A stretch of 64,000 bases of DNA from Clostridia bacterium (lineage in GTDB: Bacteria; Bacillota; Clostridia; Christensenellales; Borkfalkiaceae). A model generated the notes under the pieces. The model searched no databases. It worked only from the letters and a program-made list of their open reading frames with translations, and had not been told where the DNA came from. Below are positions 1 to 9,442 of this stretch, one piece after another. Made by a program: the position numbers and the translations under genes. Position 1 is the stretch's first letter, and each line of letters begins with the position of its first letter. The stretch covers positions 62,001 through 126,000 of the forward strand of contig JAFVUV010000003.1 of NCBI GenBank assembly GCA_017502525.1, in the 5' to 3' direction.

Positions 1-1101
1 CATTTAAGACACAACGAGTTGCCTAAATCAAAGAGAAAAGCTCCTAAGCTTTACGTTGAAGATAACGTTGACCCAGAAAGAATGGTTGCATTGCTTGACG
101 TTCTTGATTTGGATAAAACCATATTCAACGTTGTTACTAAGAGCGGTGCAACAAGCGAAACTATGGCTCAATATCTCATTATTATGGATATCCTTAAAAA
201 GAGATATGGTGACAAGGCTAAAGACCACATGATTGCAACGACTTCTGCACATAAGGGTAATTTAATTAAAATTGCGCAAGTAGAAGGGCTTAAAACTTTC
301 TATATTCCAGACGGTGTAGGCGGAAGATTCTCTGAACTTTGTCCGGTTGGACTTTTACCCGCAGCAGTATTAGGTATTGACATTAAAGCCTTGCTTGCAG
401 GCGCTGCTTATATGGATAAACTTTGCAAGAGCAGAGATATTAAGAAAAATCCCGCACTTGTTACGGCATTATTAGAATATTTAGCAATGCAAAACGGCAA
501 AAACATTTCAGTTATGATGCCGTATGCAGATAGCTTAAAATATATTGCAGACTGGTATTGCCAACTTTGGGGAGAAAGTCTTGGTAAGGCTGTTGATAAC
601 GACGGAAATGAAGTGTTTGTTGGACAAACTCCCGTTAAAGCGCTTGGCGTAACTGATCAACACTCTCAAGTTCAACTTTATAGGGAAGGACCTTTCGATA
701 AGGTTATCACTATTATTGCGGTTGAAAATTATCGCAATACGGTTGAAATTAGTAAAGGTTGTGAAGATATTCCTGACGTAAATTTCTTGTGTGGACACAC
801 AATGAACGAATTAATTACTGCGGAAAGGAAAGCAACGGAATACGCTTTGACAACTGCGCATAGGTTAAATTATACGATTACTTTACCTGAAGTTAATGCG
901 TTTACTATTGGACAATTGTTATTTATGTTTGAATTAGAGACCGCATACACTGGTGCAATGTTAAATATTGATACCTTTAATCAACCGGGTGTTGAAGGCG
1001 GAAAGAACGCAACTTACGCGTTGTTTGGCAAAAAAGGTTACGAAGCAACTAAAGCCGAAATGGATAACGCACCAAAGAAAAATTCAGAATACATTTGCTA
1101 A
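1..1101 (+). CDS. pgi: Glucose-6-phosphate isomerase (5' end outside window)
   Basis: Interconverts glucose-6-phosphate and fructose-6-phosphate in the cytosol, linking glycolysis to the glycogen genes that follow. The frame is already open at base 1, so the N-terminal part (roughly 80 residues, judged from usual bacterial Pgi length near 450) lies outside the window. Visible family marks are the sugar-isomerase motif KSGATSETMAQ, the GGRFSELCPVGLLPAA stretch close to the family signature, and the C-terminal QPGVEGGKNATYALFGK segment that carries the catalytic-lysine region. The stop is one base before the glgB start, so the two are surely cotranscribed. The TTG at base 19 is not a real start, because homology continues upstream of it. 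Confidence 0.95.
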   Translation, partial: HLRHNELPKSKRKAPKLYVEDNVDPERMVALLDVLDLDKTIFNVVTKSGATSETMAQYLIIMDILKKRYGDKAKDHMIATTSAHKGNLIKIAQVEGLKTFYIPDGVGGRFSELCPVGLLPAAVLGIDIKALLAGAAYMDKLCKSRDIKKNPALVTALLEYLAMQNGKNISVMMPYADSLKYIADWYCQLWGESLGKAVDNDGNEVFVGQTPVKALGVTDQHSQVQLYREGPFDKVITIIAVENYRNTVEISKGCEDIPDVNFLCGHTMNELITAERKATEYALTTAHRLNYTITLPEVNAFTIGQLLFMFELETAYTGAMLNIDTFNQPGVEGGKNATYALFGKKGYEATKAEMDNAPKKNSEYIC

Positions 1102-1102
1102 T

Positions 1103-3025
1103 ATGAAAAAATCAGTTAAAAATAAAGCCAAAACTAATAAATCAACAGTTCAGGAAAATCTACCGCTTTATTTATTTCATCAAGGAACTAATTATCGTGC
1201 GTATGATTACATGGGCGCACATTTTGAAGTCGTTGATGGTAAAAATGGCGTAGTTTTCCGCACATGGGCACCAAACGCACAAAACGTATCGGTAGTCGGT
1301 GATTTTAACAATTGGAATCAATCGGCAAATATAATGTCTAGAATTAGTGACGGTGGCGTGTATGAAACTTTTATTGAAGGGTTAAGTGTTTACGATAATT
1401 ATAAATTTGCCGTTACACATAACGGTAATACTGTATTTAAAAGTGACCCTTATGCGTTTCATACCGAAACACCTCCTTGTACCGCGTCAAAGTTATATCA
1501 ATTAGAAGGGTATAAGTGGAAAGACGATGAATTTATTAAAAACAAGTCGCTACCTTACGATAAACCGATGAACGTTTACGAAGTAAATTTAGCGTCCTGG
1601 AAAAAACATGATGACGGCAGTTATTATTCTTATAGAGAACTTGCTAAAGATTTAGTAAAATACGTAAAAGACTGCGGTTACACTCACGTTGAATTTATGC
1701 CTATCACTGAATATCCGTTCGACGGGTCTTGGGGATATCAAGTTACGGGATATTTTGCAATATCTTCAAGATTTGGCACTCCTAAAGATTTTATGTATTT
1801 GGTGGATAAATTCCATAAATACGGCATTTCCGTAATTTTGGATTGGGTTCCGGCACATTTCCCGAAAGACGAGCATGGTTTATACGAATTTGATGGAACG
1901 GCTTGTTATGAAAATCAAGGTTGGGATAGAAAAGAACATAAAACTTGGGGTACGCGCATTTTTGATTGGGGAAGAAACGAGGTTCAGAGCTTTTTAGTTT
2001 CAAGCGCATTGTTTCTTTTTGAAAAATTCCATATTGACGGATTGCGTGTAGATGCCGTTGCTTCAATGTTGTATTTAGACTATGATAGAAAGCCGGGTGA
2101 GTGGATTCCTAACGAGTTCGGTGGTAATTATAATTTACAAGCAATTGAATTTTTAAAGAAATTAAATAAAGCTGTTTTTGAAAAAAATCCTTACGCTTTA
2201 ATGATTGCTGAGGAAAGTACGGCATATCCTATGATAACCAAGCCTATTGATGACGGTGGATTAGGATTTAATTTCAAATGGAATATGGGATGGATGAACG
2301 ACACGTTATCTTATATGTCTTGCGACCCGTATTTCCGTTCTTCATTACACGATAGACTTACTTTTTCAATGACCTATGCGTTTAGCGAGAATTACGTTTT
2401 ACCCGTTTCGCACGACGAAGTAGTTCACGGAAAAAGGTCGTTACTCGACAAGATGTACGGAACGATAGAAAATAAATTTTCTTCACTACGTGCTTTTTGG
2501 ATTTATATGTTCGCACATCCCGGTAAAAAACTTAATTTTATGGGCAATGAATACGGACAATTTAAAGAGTGGGCTTATAAAGAAGGACTTGAGTTTTTTA
2601 TGCTTGATTATCCAATGCATAATAAATTATTCAAGTTTAACAAAAGATTGAATAAGCTGTATAAAAACACTCCCGCACTGTTTGAAATTGAAGACAGTTG
2701 GGATGGCTTTAAGTGGGTGGCTGTTGATGAGCGCGATAACAACGTTATTGCGTTTACAAGAAAAGATAAAAGCGGTAACGAAATAACTGCTATAATTAAC
2801 TTTTCAGGGTATGATTTTACTAAATACCGTTTGGGGGTTGAAAAGGGTAAATATAAGGTTATTTTGTGTTCGGATGATAAAAGATTTGGAGGCTTAGGAA
2901 GAGTTAAAAGAAAAACTATTAAATCTGTTAAGAAAACCGCTCACGGCTACGAGAATTCGGTTTCACTAACTTTGCCGAGTTTTACGGGGATGTATTTAAT
3001 CAAAAAAGTTGATGAGATTTGTTAA
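1103..3025 (+). CDS. glgB: 1,4-alpha-glucan branching enzyme GlgB
   Basis: Cleaves an alpha-1,4 glucan and rejoins it by an alpha-1,6 bond, making the branches of glycogen. I start it at the ATG at 1103, right after the pgi stop; an in-frame ATG at 968 would lie inside pgi and add 45 residues with no homology value. The 640-residue protein has a short lysine-rich head, a CBM48-like beta-sandwich (about residues 30-150, GVVFRTWAPNAQNVSVVGDF), then the GH13 barrel: region I DWVPAHF, region II GLRVDAVASM (nucleophile D317), region III AEEST (E370/E371) and region IV VSHDEVVHGKRS (D438). Second gene of the glycogen operon; 24 bp before glgC. Confidence 0.97.
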   Translation: MKKSVKNKAKTNKSTVQENLPLYLFHQGTNYRAYDYMGAHFEVVDGKNGVVFRTWAPNAQNVSVVGDFNNWNQSANIMSRISDGGVYETFIEGLSVYDNYKFAVTHNGNTVFKSDPYAFHTETPPCTASKLYQLEGYKWKDDEFIKNKSLPYDKPMNVYEVNLASWKKHDDGSYYSYRELAKDLVKYVKDCGYTHVEFMPITEYPFDGSWGYQVTGYFAISSRFGTPKDFMYLVDKFHKYGISVILDWVPAHFPKDEHGLYEFDGTACYENQGWDRKEHKTWGTRIFDWGRNEVQSFLVSSALFLFEKFHIDGLRVDAVASMLYLDYDRKPGEWIPNEFGGNYNLQAIEFLKKLNKAVFEKNPYALMIAEESTAYPMITKPIDDGGLGFNFKWNMGWMNDTLSYMSCDPYFRSSLHDRLTFSMTYAFSENYVLPVSHDEVVHGKRSLLDKMYGTIENKFSSLRAFWIYMFAHPGKKLNFMGNEYGQFKEWAYKEGLEFFMLDYPMHNKLFKFNKRLNKLYKNTPALFEIEDSWDGFKWVAVDERDNNVIAFTRKDKSGNEITAIINFSGYDFTKYRLGVEKGKYKVILCSDDKRFGGLGRVKRKTIKSVKKTAHGYENSVSLTLPSFTGMYLIKKVDEIC

Positions 3026-3049
3026 TATTTTTAAGGAGAAATCTGATAT

Positions 3050-4252
3050 ATGATGAGGAAGAAGAAGTGTGTAGCAATGCTGTTAGCAGGTGGACAAGGA
3101 AGTAGGCTTTATGCGCTAACCAACAATATCGCAAAACCTGCGGTATCTTTTGGTGGTAAGTATAGAATTATTGACTTTCCGCTTTCTAACTGCGTAAATT
3201 CCGGTATAGATACGGTTGGTGTTTTAACGCAATATCAACCTATGATTTTGAATAACTATATCGGTAACGGACAACCGTGGGATTTAGACAGAAACTTTGG
3301 TGGCGTACATATTTTACCGCCATACCAAGGCAAAAACTCGTCTGATTGGTATAAAGGTACAGCAAATGCGATTTATCAAAATATTCGTTTTATGAGTCAA
3401 TATAATCCCGATTACGTTTTAGTTTTGTCGGGCGACCATATTTATAAAATGAATTATGCATTAATGCTTAATTATCATATTTTGAATAACGCAGATTGCA
3501 CGATTGCTGCAATCAACGTTCCTATTGAAGAAGCGTCGAGATTTGGCGTGCTTAATACTAACGCTGATGGAAGTATTTACGAATTTGAAGAAAAACCCAA
3601 AAAACCAAAATCGACTTTGGCATCTATGGGTATTTATATCTTCTCGGCAGAAAAACTTTATAAATATCTTGAAGAGGACAATGCTAATCCAAATTCTTCA
3701 AACGATTTTGGTAAAGATATTCTTCCTAAAATGCTTGCAGACGGTCAAAAAATGATGGCGTACGAGTTCGAGGGCTATTGGAAAGACGTTGGAACTATTG
3801 ATTCGTTATTTGAAGCTAATATGGACTTGCTTGGCGACAATCCTAAATTTGACGTGGGTGATAATTCTTGGAAAATTCAATCTAGAAGCCCGCTTGCACC
3901 ACCACACTTTATTGGTGAGGGTGCAAAAGTCGACAACAGTATAATTATGTCGGGTTGTGAGATTTTTGGAACTGTTGAAAATTCTATTTTATCAAGCGAC
4001 GTTATAGTTAAAAAGGGTGCCGTAGTTAAAAACAGTATAATTATGGGCGACGTTAAAATAGAAGAAGATGCGGTAATTGAGTATTCAATTATTGACGAAA
4101 ACGTATCAATTTCTAAAAACGCTCGTGTAGGACAACCTAAAACAGATAATAAGGGTATCGCGGTAATTGGAAGAAATACCGTAATCGGTAAAGATGCTAT
4201 CGTTGAGGGTGGCAAAATTATTGATAAAGACGTTGTAAAGGAGGATAAATAG
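3050..4252 (+). CDS. glgC: Glucose-1-phosphate adenylyltransferase, catalytic subunit GlgC
   Basis: Makes ADP-glucose from ATP and glucose-1-phosphate, the committed step of glycogen synthesis. The nucleotide-binding loop is intact ([11 protein letters not shown], residues about 14-24), followed by [19 protein letters not shown] and the sugar-phosphate site around [10 protein letters not shown]. The C-terminal third is a left-handed beta-helix with hexapeptide repeats (NSIIMSG, NSILSSD, NSIIMGD). An AAGGAG ribosome site at 3033 precedes two adjacent ATGs (3050, 3053); either could be used. The partner glgD starts on the next base after its stop, as expected for Bacillota, where GlgC and GlgD form a hetero-oligomer. 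Confidence 0.97.
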   Translation: MMRKKKCVAMLLAGGQGSRLYALTNNIAKPAVSFGGKYRIIDFPLSNCVNSGIDTVGVLTQYQPMILNNYIGNGQPWDLDRNFGGVHILPPYQGKNSSDWYKGTANAIYQNIRFMSQYNPDYVLVLSGDHIYKMNYALMLNYHILNNADCTIAAINVPIEEASRFGVLNTNADGSIYEFEEKPKKPKSTLASMGIYIFSAEKLYKYLEEDNANPNSSNDFGKDILPKMLADGQKMMAYEFEGYWKDVGTIDSLFEANMDLLGDNPKFDVGDNSWKIQSRSPLAPPHFIGEGAKVDNSIIMSGCEIFGTVENSILSSDVIVKKGAVVKNSIIMGDVKIEEDAVIEYSIIDENVSISKNARVGQPKTDNKGIAVIGRNTVIGKDAIVEGGKIIDKDVVKEDK

Positions 4253-5365
4253 ATGAGAGCAGTAGGTATTATTTTTTCAAATATACACGACCATAACGTT
4301 CCAGAACTTGCAAGAATTAGAACGCTTGGCTCTATTCCTTTCGGCGGACGTTATAGATTAATCGATTTCCCGTTATCAAATATGGTAAATTCGGGTATAG
4401 ATACAGTTGGTATAATTACAAAAAGCAATTATCAATCTTTAATGGACCACGTTGGCAGTGGTAAAGACTGGGATTTAACAAGAAAAGATGGTGGACTTAT
4501 AATTTTACCACCGTTTGGCGACACTGACAGTAGCAGTTTATATACTTCACGTTTAGAAGCACTTAAAGGCATAACCAACTTTTTGTTCCGTGCGGATGAA
4601 GAGTACGTTGTTATGACTGATTGTGATAACGTAAGTCGAATTAATTATAATGAAGTAATTGAATATCACATAAGAAATAGAGCGGATATTACTCTCGTTT
4701 ACAAGAAATTTGAACGAGGAACTTATCCTGCTAAAAATGCGACTACTTTTGACGTTCAAGATGGAAGAATTGTTGGGGTAAACTATAAAGAAAGATTACA
4801 AGACGAATATTCAAACGTATTCACGCACGTTTTCGTTATGAAAAAGTCGCAATTACTTAATATTGTATTAGATAGTATTACGCACAACAAACGTCAATTT
4901 ATGGCTGACGTTATCGCGGAAAACGTTGATAGCTTAAAAATTATGGGCTTTGAACATAAAGGCTTTTATGCAGGCATAACTTCTTTGCAAGCATATTACG
5001 ATAGTAATATGAAAATGCTTAATGCGGACGTAAGACACGAAGTTTTTGGCGATAGAAGCGTGTTTACAAAAATTCGCGACTCAGCGCCTACTAAATACGG
5101 AAATAGTGCAATCGTTAAAAATTCTATGATTGCAGATGGCTGTGTTATAGAGGGTGAGGTCGAAAATAGTATTTTATTTAGAAACGTTAAAGTTGCAAGA
5201 GGGACTGTCGTTAAAAACAGTATTATAATGCAAAATACAGTTTTGGGCGAAAATTGTACTCTTAACTGCATAATTACTGATAAAAATGTTTCTATTAGAG
5301 ATAGAAAAGTACTTTCCGGTAGCGAAAATCATCCGTTCTATATTGGTAAAGGTATAATGATTTAA
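4253..5365 (+). CDS. glgD: GlgD, non-catalytic ADP-glucose pyrophosphorylase subunit
   Basis: Paralogue of GlgC that tunes the activity of the GlgC/GlgD complex in Bacillota (known for the family). The sequence shows why it should be inactive alone: the glycine-rich GGxGxRL nucleotide loop of GlgC is replaced by VGIIFSNIHDHNVPELAR, while the later IPFGGRYRLIDFPLSNMVNSGI core is kept. At 370 residues it is shorter than GlgC and ends in the same hexapeptide beta-helix (NSMIADG, NSILFRN, NSIIMQN). The AAGGAGG ribosome site sits in the end of glgC and the ATG touches the glgC stop, so translation is probably coupled. Confidence 0.95.
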   Translation: MRAVGIIFSNIHDHNVPELARIRTLGSIPFGGRYRLIDFPLSNMVNSGIDTVGIITKSNYQSLMDHVGSGKDWDLTRKDGGLIILPPFGDTDSSSLYTSRLEALKGITNFLFRADEEYVVMTDCDNVSRINYNEVIEYHIRNRADITLVYKKFERGTYPAKNATTFDVQDGRIVGVNYKERLQDEYSNVFTHVFVMKKSQLLNIVLDSITHNKRQFMADVIAENVDSLKIMGFEHKGFYAGITSLQAYYDSNMKMLNADVRHEVFGDRSVFTKIRDSAPTKYGNSAIVKNSMIADGCVIEGEVENSILFRNVKVARGTVVKNSIIMQNTVLGENCTLNCIITDKNVSIRDRKVLSGSENHPFYIGKGIMI

Positions 5366-5375
5366 GGAGAATAAA

Positions 5376-6992
5376 ATGGCTAGTACAACAAAAAAAGAAA
5401 AGACTGAAACTACGGCTAAAACAAAGGGAAAAGACGTTTCTCAAAAGAAAACTACTAAAAAACCAGCGTCTACTAATAAAAAAACCACTACTGCAACTAA
5501 AAAAGCAGTGGCAGTTAAAGAAAAAACTGAAAAAATCAAGACTGAAAAGTTGCCTGAAGTTACAGTCGTAAACAAAAAGAAAATCGTATTTTTAGGCTCG
5601 GAAGCGGCACCGTTTATTGCAACGGGTGGCCTTGCTGACGTTATGGGTTCATTACCCAAAGCACTTGCTAAAAATCCAAATAATGAAGTTAGCGTAATTT
5701 TACCGCTATATAGTAACGTAAACGGCGATTTTAGAAAAGATTTTAAGTTTATAATGGATTTTAAAGTATCCGTTGCTTGGCGTTTGCAATATGCCGGAGT
5801 ATTCTATTATAAGCATGAAGGCGTTAATTTCTATTTTATAGATAATGAATATTACTTTAAGCGTGAAGGCAATATTTACGGTTTCTATGATGATGCCGAA
5901 AGATTTGCATATTTTTCACGCGCTGCTCTTGATACGATTGCAAGACTTGATATTTATCCTGATATTTTGCATTGTAACGATTGGCAGACTGCAGCGTCTA
6001 TCGTGTATTTGAAAGGTATGTATTACGGTGATGAGAATTTCCGTAGAATAAAAACACTTTTTACTATTCATAACATAGAATATCAAGGTGTGTTCGGTAT
6101 GGACACTTATGGTGACGTTTTTGGTTTCCCTGAGTCTATTAGAGATTTCGTTGAGTTTAACGGTGACGTTAACCTTATGAAAGCGGCAATAGAAATGAGT
6201 GATTTAGTTTCAACCGTTAGCCCCACTTACGCACAAGAAATTAAACACGCTTATTTTGCGCACGGCTTAGAAGATATTATTAATAAAAATTCACATAAAC
6301 TTTACGGCATATTAAACGGTATTGATATCGATTATTATAATCCCGAAACGGATAAATATATTTTTGCTAATTACTCAACTAAAGATTTAAGTGGTAAAGC
6401 GATATGTAAAAAAGAACTTCAAAAAATGATTAATCTACCTGAAAGGGCAGACGTTCCGATTATCGCCGTAATTTCACGCCTTGTTTCGCACAAGGGCTTG
6501 GACTTATTGCGTGGCGTAATTGAAAGTTTATTATCTCAAGACGTTCAAGTTGTGATTTTAGGTAAAGGTGAAACTTCTTACGAAAATTTCTTCAGCCATA
6601 TTGCTAATACTTATCAAGGCAAGTGTGTTTCTATAATTGCCTATAATCAAGATTTATCTAGAAAAATTTATTCTGGTGCGGATATATTCTTAATGCCGTC
6701 AAAAATGGAGCCTTGTGGGCTTTCTCAAATGATTGCAAGTAGATACGCAACCGTTCCCGTTGTTCGTGAAACGGGAGGTCTTAACGACAGTATTAAAGCT
6801 TATACGGGTGTAAAAGGTAACGGATTTACCTTCCACGACTATAATGCACACGATATGTTATATGTTATAAATGAAGCTATAAGGACTTTTTATGATAAAA
6901 ATGCGTGGGCGGATGTTCAATCGCGCGCTATGAACACTGATTTTTCGTGGAAAGTTCAAGCAGGGGAATATGAGGAATTATATTGCAAATAA
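5376..6992 (+). CDS. glgA: Glycogen synthase (ADP-glucose) GlgA with lysine-rich N-terminal tail
   Basis: GT5 glycosyltransferase that extends alpha-1,4 glucan from ADP-glucose. The catalytic part starts at about residue 67 (KKIVFLGSEAAPF) and carries the GGLADVMGSLPKAL loop, the HCNDWQTA motif and the C-terminal EPCGLSQMIASRYATVPVV block with the retaining-GT-B E...E region. Two oddities. First, residues 1-66 are an extra low-complexity Lys/Thr/Ala tail absent from usual GlgA (about 480 residues; this one is 538). Second, the KTGGL lysine of classical GlgA, which contacts the ADP-glucose, reads ATGGL here. The rest of the fold looks intact, so I still call it active. Ribosome site AAGGAG lies 4 bp after the glgD stop. 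Confidence 0.95.
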   Translation: MASTTKKEKTETTAKTKGKDVSQKKTTKKPASTNKKTTTATKKAVAVKEKTEKIKTEKLPEVTVVNKKKIVFLGSEAAPFIATGGLADVMGSLPKALAKNPNNEVSVILPLYSNVNGDFRKDFKFIMDFKVSVAWRLQYAGVFYYKHEGVNFYFIDNEYYFKREGNIYGFYDDAERFAYFSRAALDTIARLDIYPDILHCNDWQTAASIVYLKGMYYGDENFRRIKTLFTIHNIEYQGVFGMDTYGDVFGFPESIRDFVEFNGDVNLMKAAIEMSDLVSTVSPTYAQEIKHAYFAHGLEDIINKNSHKLYGILNGIDIDYYNPETDKYIFANYSTKDLSGKAICKKELQKMINLPERADVPIIAVISRLVSHKGLDLLRGVIESLLSQDVQVVILGKGETSYENFFSHIANTYQGKCVSIIAYNQDLSRKIYSGADIFLMPSKMEPCGLSQMIASRYATVPVVRETGGLNDSIKAYTGVKGNGFTFHDYNAHDMLYVINEAIRTFYDKNAWADVQSRAMNTDFSWKVQAGEYEELYCK

Positions 6993-7015
6993 TTTATACA
7001 GGAGTTTTATAAGAA

Positions 7016-9439
7016 ATGAATTCAATGACAGAAAAAGATGCTTCATCACTAATTAAAAGCAAACTTTCCAAGTATTTCGGGGTTGGGCCAAAAGAAGCAA
7101 CAAAAGAACAAATCTACAAAGCGGTTGTTATGTGTGTTAGAGATATTTTATTAGAAAAAAGACACGCGTTTAATAAAAAATACCGCGCAAAAAACGGCAA
7201 GAGAGTTTATTACTTGTGCATGGAGTTTTTGCTTGGTCAATCGCTTAAGAATAACACTTATAACCTTAGTATTCAAGACGCTTTTAATAGTGCGTTGAAG
7301 AAAGACTTTAAGTGCAATCTTGACGACCTTTACGAACTTGAACCTGATGCAGGTTTAGGCAACGGCGGTTTAGGTAGACTTGCTGCGTGTTTTATGGATG
7401 CTCTTGCAAGCCAAAATTATCCCGCAATGGGCTATTCTATTAGATACGAATATGGTTTATTTAAGCAAAAGATAGTTGACGGTTGGCAAATGGAGTTGCC
7501 AGACATTTGGTTGCCTGGTGGCGAAGTTTGGCTAGCACCTAGACACGATAAAACTTTTAAAGTTAAATTTGATGGTCATATTGAAGAAACTTGGACTGAA
7601 AACGGACTTAAAATTGCACACTATGATGCAAAAGAAGTTGAAGCAGTTGCTTACGATATGATGATTTCTGGAAAAGATAGCGAAGCCGTTTCTATTTTAA
7701 GATTGTGGAAAGCACAAAACATACGTGATTTCGATATGAAAACCTTTTCTCAAGGTGATTATATCCGCAGTATGCAAGAAGATAATGAAGCAGACCTTAT
7801 TTCTAAAGTTTTATATCCCTCTGATAACCATTTTGAAGGTAAGTCTTTAAGACTTAAACAACAATATTTGTTAGTATCAGCAGCACTACAAGATATCGTT
7901 CAAGACCACGTTTTACGTTATGGTTCTTTAGATACGTTACCTGAAAAGGCTGCGATTCATATTAACGACACGCACCCCGCACTTTGTATTCCTGAACTTA
8001 TGAGAATACTTATGGATGAAAGGGGTTACACTTGGGATGATGCTTGGAATATCGTAACTAGGACCGTTGCTTATACGAACCATACCGTTATGAGTGAAGC
8101 ACTTGAAAAGTGGAACGAAGACTTGATTGCAAGAAGACTTCCTCGTATTCATATGATTCTTAAAGAAATTAACCAACGTTTCTGCGGTCAAATGTGGGAT
8201 AGATTCCCTGGCGATTGGGATAAAATAGACAGGATGAGTATTTTCTCACATAATCAAGTTAAAATGGCTAACTTAAGTGTTGTTGCATCTCATACTGTTA
8301 ACGGTGTTTCGGCTCTTCACAGTGATATCATTAAAGACAGTATTTTTAAGGATTTTTACGACGTATATCCTGAAAAATTTACTAACGTTACCAATGGTAT
8401 AGCGCATAGACGTTGGCTTTGCCAATCAAACCCGGAATTATGCTCGCTTCTTAATGATTGCATAGGAGACGGGTATGTAAAAGACGCTTCAAAATTAATC
8501 GAATTTAAGAAGTTTGAAGACGATAAAGTTGTGCTTGAAAAATTAAACGAAATTAAACGTCAGAAAAAGTTGCAATTCTGTGAATTTGCCAAGAAAAAGC
8601 AAGGATACGTTATTAATCCCGATTCACTTTTCGACGTTCAAGCAAAACGTTTGCACGAGTATAAGCGTCAATTATTAAATGCGCTTTATATTATCTCACT
8701 CTATAATGATTTGAAAGAAAATCCCGATATGCCAATGCAACCAAAAACGTTTATTTTCGGTGCGAAGGCTGCTCCTGGTTATTATTTTGCAAAACAAATT
8801 ATCAAACTTATTTGTTGTTTGAGTGAAGATATCAGAAAAAATCCTAAAATAAATCAAAAATTAAACGTAGTTTATATGGAAGATTACTGTGTTTCTATGG
8901 CTGAAAAGCTTATGCCTGCTACCGAAATTAGTGAGCAAATCTCACAAGCGGGCAAAGAAGCTAGCGGAACGGGTAATATGAAGTTTATGATTAACGGTGC
9001 GCTCACTATCGGTACGCTAGACGGCGCAAACGTTGAAATGCAACAAGCTTGTGGTAAAGATAACATCTTTATTTTCGGCTTAACCGCTAGTGAAGTTGAT
9101 AGACTTTGGAGAGAAGGCTATAACTCTTCAGTATTCTTCTCTAACAACAAGAAACTTGAAAAAGTAATAAACGCTCTAAACGTTGGCTTTAATGGTCAAT
9201 CGTTTAGCGATATTGCACAATATTTACTTACTGGAAGTCCTATTGCAGACCCATATATGTGTCTTGCTGACTTTGGTGCGTTCTGTGATATTCACGCTAA
9301 AGCAGATAAAGTTTATAAAGACAAAGCGTTATGGGCTAAAAAGAGCCTTAACAATATTGCTACTGCAGGTATTTTTGCTAGCGATAGAAGTATTAGAGAA
9401 TATGCCGATAGAATTTGGGGACTTAAAAGGATAAAATAA
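7016..9439 (+). CDS. glgP: Glycogen/maltodextrin phosphorylase
   Basis: GT35 phosphorylase that releases glucose-1-phosphate from glycogen ends, the degradative partner of the synthesis genes upstream. The 807 residues match the normal length. The PLP-binding segment EASGTGNMKFMINGALTIG is present (Schiff-base lysine K656 by position), as are YYLCMEFLLGQSLKNN and the AKRLHEYKRQLLN region of the C-terminal domain. A second in-frame ATG three codons later (7025) is possible; the GGAG at 7002 favours 7016. Four bases separate it from the following GH13 gene. Confidence 0.97.
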   Translation: MNSMTEKDASSLIKSKLSKYFGVGPKEATKEQIYKAVVMCVRDILLEKRHAFNKKYRAKNGKRVYYLCMEFLLGQSLKNNTYNLSIQDAFNSALKKDFKCNLDDLYELEPDAGLGNGGLGRLAACFMDALASQNYPAMGYSIRYEYGLFKQKIVDGWQMELPDIWLPGGEVWLAPRHDKTFKVKFDGHIEETWTENGLKIAHYDAKEVEAVAYDMMISGKDSEAVSILRLWKAQNIRDFDMKTFSQGDYIRSMQEDNEADLISKVLYPSDNHFEGKSLRLKQQYLLVSAALQDIVQDHVLRYGSLDTLPEKAAIHINDTHPALCIPELMRILMDERGYTWDDAWNIVTRTVAYTNHTVMSEALEKWNEDLIARRLPRIHMILKEINQRFCGQMWDRFPGDWDKIDRMSIFSHNQVKMANLSVVASHTVNGVSALHSDIIKDSIFKDFYDVYPEKFTNVTNGIAHRRWLCQSNPELCSLLNDCIGDGYVKDASKLIEFKKFEDDKVVLEKLNEIKRQKKLQFCEFAKKKQGYVINPDSLFDVQAKRLHEYKRQLLNALYIISLYNDLKENPDMPMQPKTFIFGAKAAPGYYFAKQIIKLICCLSEDIRKNPKINQKLNVVYMEDYCVSMAEKLMPATEISEQISQAGKEASGTGNMKFMINGALTIGTLDGANVEMQQACGKDNIFIFGLTASEVDRLWREGYNSSVFFSNNKKLEKVINALNVGFNGQSFSDIAQYLLTGSPIADPYMCLADFGAFCDIHAKADKVYKDKALWAKKSLNNIATAGIFASDRSIREYADRIWGLKRIK

Positions 9440-9442
9440 TAA

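Noticed and set aside
968..1102. N-terminal extension of glgB inside pgi
   Set aside because: It overlaps a conserved gene in another frame, and the ATG at 1103 gives the normal branching-enzyme start.
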